From NCBI RefSeq assembly GCF_000092205.1, contig NC_014216.1, positions 2,547,742-2,611,741 of the forward strand: a stretch of 64,000 nt of DNA. Direction: 5' to 3'. Below the pieces are notes generated by a model. The model made no database searches. It worked only from the letters and a program-made list of their open reading frames with translations, and had not been told where the DNA came from. This document shows positions 7,922 through 14,134 of the stretch, piece after piece. Both the position numbers and the translations under genes were made by a program. This DNA is from Desulfurivibrio alkaliphilus AHT 2. GTDB taxonomy: Bacteria > Desulfobacterota > Desulfobulbia > Desulfobulbales > Desulfurivibrionaceae. The stretch's first letter is position 1; each line of letters starts with the position of its first letter.

Positions 7922-8238
7922 GTTTCTATGGAACGAAGTACGAAAGAGATCCCGTCAATAGAAGAATGGCCATCGCGTACCACGGCCTTAGATGTGTCGG
8001 ATGCGGATTCCATTTTGGGGAAACATATGGTGTTCGCGGAGAGGGCTTCATCGAGGTGCATCACAACAAGCCGCTGGCCGCCGATGGCCAGGCACAGGTT
8101 GTTGATCCCAAGACAGACCTGACGCCGCTGTGTGCGAACTGTCACAGGATGATACACCGATCGAGACATGATGTGTTGTCCATCGAGGAACTGCGAGAAC
8201 TGGTCCGTCCCAACAAGGCCTTGAAGGCGACGTCGTGA
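7922..8238 (+). pseudogene. HNH restriction endonuclease, C-terminal fragment with the HNH domain
   Basis: This fragment carries the nuclease domain. A CVGCGF zinc-binding pair is followed by YGVRGEGFIEVHHNKPL (HNH His-His) and DLTPLCANCHRMIHR (second Cys pair and last His), then LSIEELRELVRP. The natural frame enters from 6066 through GGT TTC TAT; an internal ATG at 7966 could give a 90-residue HNH-only protein but has no ribosome-binding site. Rebuilt, the enzyme has 61 + 93 + 105 residues, 259 in all including the joint codon. The last residues NKALKATS are encoded by the start of an attC site, a common ending of cassette-encoded proteins. Confidence 0.85.
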
Positions 8239-8265
8239 ACGCCGCGCCTCCAGGCATACGGTGGA
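8208..8265 (+). other. attC: Truncated attC site at the end of the endonuclease cassette
   Basis: TCCCAAC at 8208-8214 is exactly the R'' box predicted from the cassette start GTTGGGA at 2933-2939. It is followed by AAGGCCTTGAAGGCGACG, typical of an attC left arm, and overlaps the last codons of the endonuclease. No matching right arm with a GTTRRRY box is seen before the IS630 remnant at ~8276, so the site appears to have lost its right half. Confidence 0.55.
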
Positions 8266-8275
8266 GGGGGGCGGC

Positions 8276-8476
8276 CAAATGGAGCGACGCTCTATCCATC
8301 GCGGTGTGTTCTCTAGTTTCAAAGAGCTGCGGGGCGAAATCCGCCGCTACATAAAGAACCATAACCAGGAGTTGGCCAAGCCTTTCAAATGGACTAAAAG
8401 CGCCACGGCGATCATTGTCTCCGTGGAGAGAGCCAGGCAACAATTAAACGATATCACTAACCGCACTAGGCACTAG
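8276..8476 (+). pseudogene. IS630-family transposase remnant (C-terminal ~65 residues)
   Basis: The frame ERRSIHRGVFSSFKELRGEI, then RRYIKNHNQELAKPFKWTKS and a short tail, matches the C-terminal end of IS630-type transposases (…RRGVF/S-V-ELR--I--YI--N----KPF-WTK). The catalytic DDE core and the left end of the element are missing. It ends at a TAG 2 nt before the start of the AAA ATPase gene, so the remnant now forms the upstream region of that gene. Confidence 0.7.
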
Positions 8477-8478
8477 TC

Positions 8479-10044
8479 ATGAAATACCGTGAAAGCCACA
8501 AAGACAAGCAACTTCGAAAGCGTTTTTCGAACGATCACGCACATTTGTTGTTGCGGCAGATCGTACTTACGGAGGGCACGCTCCGTGGGCTTGATGCGTT
8601 GAACATCACATTTCAATACCCAATTACCGCAATTGCAGGCAAGAACGGAGCCGGCAAATCTACTATTCTTGCCCTTGCTTGTTGTGCTTACCACAACAAA
8701 AAGAGTGGTTTCAAACTTCCGAAGCGTAAGAACACGTACTACACGTTTTCCGATTTCTTTATCCAACATACTGAGGAGGTTCCCCCAGAGGGGATCGAGA
8801 TTGAGTACTACTTCGCGCATAACAAGTGGAAGAAGAGTCCAACATTGCCAGACGGCGTTGGCGTTGGTATGCAACGTCGTCGGAAGAACAAAGGAGGGAA
8901 GTGGAATGACTATTCAGGGCGCGTTCGGAAAAACGTAGTCTTCTTGGGGATTGAACGAATCGTTCCTCACAGCGAGCGTAGTCAGTCACGTTCATATTCA
9001 AGAGTCTTTAGCGATGGTGCGCCGAAGGGATGGGAAGATAAAGTCAAAGATGCTGTCGGGTTTGTGCTTGGGCGTACCTACAGTAATTTCAGGCGCCTAG
9101 AATATTCAAAATACAGCCTGCCGATCGTTCAAGTTGGCAGCGCGGTCTATTCTGGCTTCAACATGGGGGCCGGTGAAAACGCACTGTTTGAAATCTTTTC
9201 TACCATCTACGCTTGCGGCGCAGGTTCCTTGCTCGTGTTGGATGAAATCGAATTGGGGCTTCACGCAGAAGCTCAACGTCGATTCATTGGGCGCCTCAAG
9301 GATGTTTGCTATGAGACACATACCCAAGTGATTTGCACAACCCATTCCCGCGAGATATTTGACTGTCTGCCCTATGACGCACGTTTTTTTGTTGAGAAGG
9401 TAAACGGCAAGTCGAAAATCACAGACGGCATCTCATCAGACTTTGCTTTTTCTAAGCTTGCTGCAATACCTAGCGCTGAAGTTGAGCTTCTCGTTGAGGA
9501 CGATGTTGCAAAAGCTATCCTCTTAACTGCTTTGCCTGCCGCAATTCGCTCGCGTATCGCAATCAACGTAATCGGATCGGCAACCGCCTTGGCCCGCCAA
9601 CTTGCTGCAATTCATGTTCGAGGAGAAGCACGCCCGACATTGGCAATCTTTGATGGTGACCAACGTAACAAACAAGATGAGAACTCCGAACACGCCAAGA
9701 GCATGTGTGAGAAACCAAAGGGTGATTTTTCCGAGTGGTTCACTTCACACATAGATTACTTGCCGGGAGATGCATGGCCAGAAGCATGGCTTGTTCAACG
9801 TGCAACCGAGTGTATCCCTGCGCTCGCAGCGGCCGTATCGTGTGACGTCGATACACTTGAGGACGTTCTTGAGTATGGCCTTCAAGCTGGGAAGCATAAA
9901 GAGTTCTACGAAATAGCGAAGCAGCTTGGAATCGAACGAGACATGTGTTTGCAATCTGTCGCTATGATTGTCACAGGCGTGTTTAAGCAGGAATTTGAAC
10001 CGCTCATTTCCCACCTCACGAAAGCTCTGGACGATGCTGGCTAA
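8479..10044 (+). CDS. AAA ATPase with OLD-like TOPRIM domain, candidate anti-phage protein
   Basis: A 521-residue protein. An ABC/SMC-like AAA domain comes first: Walker A GKNGAGKS at 54-61, a signature-like GAGENALFEIF, Walker B LLVLDEIELGLH, and an H-loop CTTHSREI. It is followed by a TOPRIM-like nuclease domain with VELLVEDDVAK (acidic Glu) and LAIFDGDQ (DxD). This order is that of OLD-family overcoming-lysogenization nucleases and of GajA-type defence proteins. No UvrD-like GajB helicase or reverse transcriptase lies beside it, so a stand-alone class 1 OLD nuclease is the best reading. GC is lower than in the chromosome. ATG 8479 has only a weak ribosome-binding site; its original promoter may have been lost to the IS630 remnant. 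Confidence 0.8.
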   Translation: MKYRESHKDKQLRKRFSNDHAHLLLRQIVLTEGTLRGLDALNITFQYPITAIAGKNGAGKSTILALACCAYHNKKSGFKLPKRKNTYYTFSDFFIQHTEEVPPEGIEIEYYFAHNKWKKSPTLPDGVGVGMQRRRKNKGGKWNDYSGRVRKNVVFLGIERIVPHSERSQSRSYSRVFSDGAPKGWEDKVKDAVGFVLGRTYSNFRRLEYSKYSLPIVQVGSAVYSGFNMGAGENALFEIFSTIYACGAGSLLVLDEIELGLHAEAQRRFIGRLKDVCYETHTQVICTTHSREIFDCLPYDARFFVEKVNGKSKITDGISSDFAFSKLAAIPSAEVELLVEDDVAKAILLTALPAAIRSRIAINVIGSATALARQLAAIHVRGEARPTLAIFDGDQRNKQDENSEHAKSMCEKPKGDFSEWFTSHIDYLPGDAWPEAWLVQRATECIPALAAAVSCDVDTLEDVLEYGLQAGKHKEFYEIAKQLGIERDMCLQSVAMIVTGVFKQEFEPLISHLTKALDDAG

Positions 10045-10225
10045 CCCATCATTCCACCCTTTGCCTCCACCAAGTGACGGAGGGCCAGGAGAAAGCCCGC
10101 CTCGCCGCCTTCTTCGTCCAGCTCGGCAAAAGCGGAGTGAAGGTAGGCTTCCGCAAAAGCCAGATCATCCTAGATCATCTTGATCACCGTCTCATCATGT
10201 GGGTATCTTGAAAACCCGGCCGGAC
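10045..10225. other. Gene-poor stretch with an unrecognised coding remnant
   Basis: No complete gene is seen. A plus-strand reading from about 10083 to 10211 (…KARLAAFFVQLGKSGVKVGF…, ending MWVS) looks protein-like but has no start and no family I recognise. The sequence GGCTAACCCATCATTCC right after the ATPase stop resembles the left end of an attC site but has no matching right arm. Confidence 0.35.
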
Positions 10226-10342
10226 TTAGATTTGACTGGCATACTGTTTCACCTCTATGGCGTTGGCTTTGCGCAAGCTGATAATGCGGCGTTCTTGGTA
10301 GGGTCGAAAGTTGTTTGAATGTAATTGCTGTGCGGACAAAAA
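10226..10342 (-). pseudogene. brnT toxin remnant, C-terminal end
   Basis: The minus strand reads FRPYQERRIISLRKAN, then AIEVKQYASQI and a stop. BrnT toxins end with a very similar R-RIISARKA---E---Y segment. Only about 30 meaningful residues remain and the reading frame closes upstream at 10343-10345, with no antitoxin brnA beside it. It is a decayed toxin-antitoxin fragment squeezed between the AAA ATPase and the integrase. Confidence 0.4.
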
Positions 10343-10352
10343 TTAATAAATA

Positions 10353-11351
10353 TCAACCCAGCCGGGCCACCAGGTCCTCGGCCTTTAGGTGGGTGTACCG
10401 TTTCAGCATTTTCAAGTCTTTGTGGCCGGTGATCGCCGCCACTTCCATCATGTTCAGGCCTTTTTCAAACAACCGGCTGGTGGCTTCGTGGCGCAGATCG
10501 TGAAAACGGAGATCCTCGATTTCGGCCCGCTTGCATATCCGATCGAAGGCCTGGGTTATCCCATCGGGGTGGCTGAATGACCACACCTGGCCGTCAATCC
10601 GCCGGGGAAGGCCTTGCAATACTGCCATCGCCCCGGTTGAAAGCGGGACGGTACGGGCCGTCTTGGTTTTGGTGGCGGCAGCAGGGATAAACCAGATCCG
10701 TTTGTCCAAGTTGATATGCTCCCACCGCATGGAGGCTATTTCCGCACGTCTGGCGGCGGTCTCCAAGGCTATGGTGATGATCTTTTCGATCTCCCGGCTT
10801 TTTGAGGCCTGAGCGGCCGCCAGCAGCTTTTCCTCTTCACGACTTTCCAGTCGGCGATCCCGTCCGCTTGGCGGTGATGGTTTGCGAACCTGAGCGGTAA
10901 CAATGCCGTGGGGGAGGGGGATGCCCCAATCCATTACGCAGGCCTTGAGAACGCGGTTAAGCAAGCCCAGGTCATGCTTGACCGTTTGCGGGGCGGCGCC
11001 GGCTTTAAGCCGTTGATCGCGGTATCTGGCCACTTCGGCGGGCTGCAATGCGGCCAAGGAGAGATCGCCCAGGGCTTCGGTTAAGCGGTTGAGCCGGGCG
11101 AATTCATCCCGGCCGGCCCGGGCCAGGCGGGGGCAAATTTCTTTCCGGTAACGCTCCAAAACCATCCGGAGGGTGTTTTTTTCGGCCGCCGCCACCGGGA
11201 TATAGGCACCACGGTCCATGGCCGCCTCAACCTGGCGGGCCCAGGCCTTGGCGTCGGCCACGTTGTTGAAGGTCTTGGTGATGGTCCGGTAGCCGTGCTT
11301 GCGAACCTTGGCCCTGATTTGGTATTGTCCACGCTTCTCAAAAGTTGCCAT
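10353..11351 (-). CDS. Tyrosine recombinase / island integrase
   Basis: A 332-residue phage-type integrase. The N-terminal arm-binding and SAM-like core-binding regions occupy about residues 1-165. The catalytic domain carries ETAARRAEIASMRW (Arg I), HDLRHEATS (HxxR, H284 and R287), TGHKDLKML, and the nucleophile Tyr near 319 in LKRYTH. It lacks the extra helix region typical of integron IntI enzymes, so it should not be the recombinase of the attC sites. ATG 11351 has a GGGAGGG ribosome-binding site. It reads away from the tRNA-Arg remnant ~105 bp behind its start, the classic int-att layout of a genomic island. Confidence 0.92.
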   Translation of the reverse strand: MATFEKRGQYQIRAKVRKHGYRTITKTFNNVADAKAWARQVEAAMDRGAYIPVAAAEKNTLRMVLERYRKEICPRLARAGRDEFARLNRLTEALGDLSLAALQPAEVARYRDQRLKAGAAPQTVKHDLGLLNRVLKACVMDWGIPLPHGIVTAQVRKPSPPSGRDRRLESREEEKLLAAAQASKSREIEKIITIALETAARRAEIASMRWEHINLDKRIWFIPAAATKTKTARTVPLSTGAMAVLQGLPRRIDGQVWSFSHPDGITQAFDRICKRAEIEDLRFHDLRHEATSRLFEKGLNMMEVAAITGHKDLKMLKRYTHLKAEDLVARLG

Positions 11352-11455
11352 GTCGGTGTCCCTCCCAGCGGCTTAGTGTCCCAAGAGCGTCACCAAAAAA
11401 TACATGGTATTTTTATTAAGTCAATAAAACAAATAGTTGGCGGCTATTTATTCAG

Positions 11456-11501
11456 CCTTCTAAGCCGTAGGTCGCAGGTTCGAATCCTGCCGGGCGCGCC
11501 A
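11456..11501 (+). other. 3' half of tRNA-Arg(UCU): island attachment site (attR-like)
   Basis: The sequence CCTTCTAAGCCGTAGGTCGC and its continuation GGTTCGAATCC (T-arm) through GGGCGCGCCA is the 3' half of a tRNA-Arg with anticodon TCT, including the encoded CCA. The 5' half is absent: the bases before the anticodon loop do not pair with the 3' anticodon arm and no acceptor 5' strand (CGCGCCC) lies upstream. Such half copies form when an island integrates into the 3' end of a tRNA gene. The intact gene should lie at the other island end, left of this window. Confidence 0.75.
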
Positions 11502-11625
11502 GAAAACACAAAGGAAAATCGGTTGTCCTCAAATTGTCCCAGCAGGTAAAAGGGGGAGGGTGTTTTCGCTGGGTAAGGCCCGGCCCGGGTGGGGGCAGTA
11601 TGGTAAAGCCCACTGGCGCCCGGGA

Positions 11626-12129
11626 TTATTTTCTTACAAGCCCGGCAAAAACATGGCGCAGTATGGATTCGTCGATTTTAGCCTGCAACCGCTCTTCATA
11701 TTCGTCTACTTCCTGCAAGACTTCTTCCATCGCCTCATTCATGGCCTTTATCGAGGCCTCGTCTTCGGCGGGATCGCTTTCGTGATCTAGAGGTGGGATC
11801 GGTGCCGATTCCAGTTCGTCCAGCTCGTCGCGGTTGTTTTCTATCCAGCGCTGGCAGTCGTCGTGGGTACCAATGAAAACGAAGATCAGTCTCCCCTCCC
11901 TTTTTAGGGCAATCAGCCGAAAGCCGCAGGAAAGGTCGTACTTGCGGCAATCCTGCACCCGCAACTCACCATGCCTGGTGCGCTTGCATTCTGCTTCCTG
12001 GTGCACCGGGTTGATCTGCAGGTCGGCAATGATCCGGCCGGCCCGGGCCGCCGCCACCCGTTCATTTTTGCCCAGTCTGGGCAGGTTGCTTAACAGTTTG
12101 GCAAAACGGCGGGTTTGGTGAATTTCCAT
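11626..12129 (-). CDS. RelE-like protein with acidic C-terminal extension
   Basis: A 167-residue product. ATG 12129 is preceded by AAGGCGAG; the longer frame to 12186 is not needed. Residues ~25-105 resemble RelE/ParE-type mRNA interferases: CRKYDLSCGFRLIALKREG, then FVFIGTHDDCQRWIENN. A ~65-residue acidic extension (DELDELE…EEVLQEVDEYEERLQAK) follows, which toxins of this fold usually lack. No antitoxin gene is adjacent, so an orphan toxin or a regulator built on the RelE fold are both possible. It is the first gene outside the island. Confidence 0.55.
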   Translation of the reverse strand: MEIHQTRRFAKLLSNLPRLGKNERVAAARAGRIIADLQINPVHQEAECKRTRHGELRVQDCRKYDLSCGFRLIALKREGRLIFVFIGTHDDCQRWIENNRDELDELESAPIPPLDHESDPAEDEASIKAMNEAMEEVLQEVDEYEERLQAKIDESILRHVFAGLVRK

Positions 12130-12361
12130 GGCTCGCCTTAGGGGCTGGTCTGAAATTTTCAGCTTAACGCCACTTTGGGGTAACAACGCTCTGTTTGCGC
12201 ATATTGCTGGAAAAAATATGGTGTGTCTAGTTGGAAATATCTATGGGGGCAATGATGGGTATCGGGTATGCAGATGCCAATTTTTTAAATTCATCCAGAG
12301 CGGCATTTGTTTTTTGGCAGATGATTAACAAACTCCTCTGGCCGAGTGCGCTAGTGAAATA
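12130..12361. other. Intergenic stretch without recognisable gene
   Basis: About 230 nt between the RelE-like gene and the terminator. It is AT-richer than its surroundings and probably contains the leftward promoter of the RelE-like gene. I see no RNA gene or repeat. Confidence 0.4.
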
Positions 12362-12405
12362 AAAAAAGGGTTAGTCGGGGCAAAATGCCCTGGCTAACCC
12401 TTTTT
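12362..12405. terminator. Rho-independent terminator at the end of the FG-GAP gene
   Basis: A long hairpin AAAAAGGGTTAG … CTAACCCTTTTT with an inner GGGGC/GCCC stem and loop AAAA. With A runs at the left and T runs at the right it can act in both directions. It closes the minus-strand acs/FG-GAP transcript. Confidence 0.85.
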
Positions 12406-12434
12406 AGTGTTTTTTTAGTGTCAAACAAAGAATT

Positions 12435-14126
12435 TTAGTCGTCGATGGGCAGGTATTCCACCGGGTAGACGTGGATGGCGCTGGTGGTGCTGGAAACGAT
12501 GCCAAGACCGGCTCTGCTGGCTACCCCGACGTAAAGCTCGGCCCCGCGCAGGCGGTTGCCTTCTTCGTCCAGGGCTTCCAGGTCGGGACTAAGCTGGATA
12601 TCGGCGATATAACCCTCAATTTGGTGGGTCTTCCAGATCTCGCGCAGGCCGGCGCCGTCCCAGCGCAAGGCGTGGACTTCGCCGCTGGCATAAGAGCGCA
12701 GGAGACCCACCGACCGGGAGATTGAGGGGTGGTTTTGGCTGACAATCACATCGTGGCGGCCGTCCTGGGTGACGTCACGCACGACAATGCGGGATGGTAC
12801 ATAATGGATGGCTTCGTCGATTTCGTGGGGGGCGGGGCCACTGTCCGGCCCTCCCAGTGTGCCCAGGTGCCGGGTGGTGCCGCCGTAGTGGAGGCTGCTG
12901 CGCCAGAGTCGGGCGCCGCCGGGGCCCAGCACTTCCAGGCGCTCGCCCTGAGTGATGGCGATGATCTCCTGGCTGCCGTTGCCGGTGATATCGGCATAGG
13001 TAAAATCAAAAAGATTCAGTCGCGCCGGCAGGCTCAGGCGACCTTCTTCCACCAGGCGGCCATCGTCGGCGGGGTGCAGCCGGTAGAGGCCGGCTGCCAT
13101 AAAACGGCCGCCACTGGCCTGCTGGCCCACCAGGGTCAGGCCTTCGCCGGGCAGCTCCATGGCCCGGAGATACCAGGGCAGGTTGTCGTGGGTGCGGATA
13201 AACTTTTCGCCGTCCCACTCCAGAATCAGGGAGTTGGGGCGGCTGTGGTCGGCGGCGCTTACATAAATCTCCGCCCGCCCGTTATTGTTGAGATCAGCGG
13301 CGGAAAGGTAGTGGATGGGATAGCGGCTGAGGGTGTTGATGGTGGCCAGGCGGACAAAACGATCCCGGTCCCGCCGGTAAATTTCCACCCGGTTGCGGGC
13401 GGCCATAATAAATTCCATCTCGCCGTCGCCGGTTAGGTCCGCCGCCTCCATGGCCTGCAGATCCAAGGAAATATCATGGCTTTTGCTGTCGCCCCGCAGG
13501 CGCTCAGCCGCTGTCGGCCGGATCAAAGAAGAGCTGGGCCGGGCAGGAGTGGTTTCGTAAAGCTGCCGCTGGGGGTGCGGGGTAATGTAAGAGGGCTGCT
13601 CGGAGTCGGGGATGGGCGCTACTCTTGCCGGCGAAGGGTCGGCGGCCCAGAAAGCCTCCCGGATTTCCCGGGCCAGCTCATCTACCCTGGGGATCACCTC
13701 GTCTTCCGAGGCGGCGGAGGCGAAGAAGCTGTGGCTTTCACCCTCGCGGTGTACCTGGTAAACCGTGATATCCAGGCTGAGCCCGCCACCCACGGCGGTA
13801 AGCACCCCGCCCACCAGGTAGTCGGCCTCCAGTTGCCGGCCTAGGGCGGCAAACTCTTCGCCGGCGGCGGGCGGCTGCTCCAGGGCTGCCAACTCGCGCC
13901 CCAGCCGGCCACGATCCACCAGCACCGCCCGGCCTCCGGCCGCCAAACGGCTGCCCAGCATGGTTCGCACCCCTTCCTGCAGGTAACCGGCCTCCTGGGG
14001 GGCAATCAGTTCCAGGGGCAACAGGCCGATGCGGGGTGGTTGCTGCTCCTGGCCGGCCGCGGTGGCGGCGGCCAGGGGCAGCAGGGCAAACAACAGCAGC
14101 AAAAAAAACAGCAAAGGACGTTTCAT
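12435..14126 (-). CDS. Exported FG-GAP/VCBS-repeat protein
   Basis: A 563-residue protein with a clear signal peptide (MKRPLLFFLLLLFALLPLAA, then ATAAG). Residues ~30-165 look like a CsgG/TolB-N type domain (PRIGLLPLELIAPQEAGYL, then LGRQLEADYLVGGVL). The rest carries FG-GAP beta-propeller blades with calcium-type loops DLTGDGEMEFI, DLNNNGRAEIY, DITGNGSQEII and DVTQDGRHDVI. It is predicted to be periplasmic or outer-membrane attached; no lipobox is visible. The gene begins 8 nt after the acs stop and ends at a strong terminator, so it is probably co-transcribed with acs, although no metabolic link is evident. Confidence 0.75.
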   Translation of the reverse strand: MKRPLLFFLLLLFALLPLAAATAAGQEQQPPRIGLLPLELIAPQEAGYLQEGVRTMLGSRLAAGGRAVLVDRGRLGRELAALEQPPAAGEEFAALGRQLEADYLVGGVLTAVGGGLSLDITVYQVHREGESHSFFASAASEDEVIPRVDELAREIREAFWAADPSPARVAPIPDSEQPSYITPHPQRQLYETTPARPSSSLIRPTAAERLRGDSKSHDISLDLQAMEAADLTGDGEMEFIMAARNRVEIYRRDRDRFVRLATINTLSRYPIHYLSAADLNNNGRAEIYVSAADHSRPNSLILEWDGEKFIRTHDNLPWYLRAMELPGEGLTLVGQQASGGRFMAAGLYRLHPADDGRLVEEGRLSLPARLNLFDFTYADITGNGSQEIIAITQGERLEVLGPGGARLWRSSLHYGGTTRHLGTLGGPDSGPAPHEIDEAIHYVPSRIVVRDVTQDGRHDVIVSQNHPSISRSVGLLRSYASGEVHALRWDGAGLREIWKTHQIEGYIADIQLSPDLEALDEEGNRLRGAELYVGVASRAGLGIVSSTTSAIHVYPVEYLPIDD

Positions 14127-14134
14127 AATATTTT

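Noticed and set aside
7966-8238. A separate 90-residue HNH protein starting at ATG 7966.
   Set aside because: The ATG is an internal codon of the rebuilt endonuclease (…PVNRRMAIAY…), with no ribosome-binding site before it.
10036-10070. GGCTAACCCATCATTCC after the AAA ATPase as a fourth attC site.
   Set aside because: It resembles an attC left end, but no complementary right arm or GTTRRRY box follows, and no matching cassette start can be checked upstream of the ATPase.
10353-11351. The integrase as an integron IntI that would move the attC cassettes.
   Set aside because: It has a phage-type layout, lies next to a tRNA half-site and no IntI-specific patch is visible between the catalytic boxes. 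It should move the island, not the cassettes.
11440-11501. A complete tRNA-Arg gene.
   Set aside because: Only the 3' half is present: there is no 5' acceptor strand, D-arm or 5' anticodon arm.
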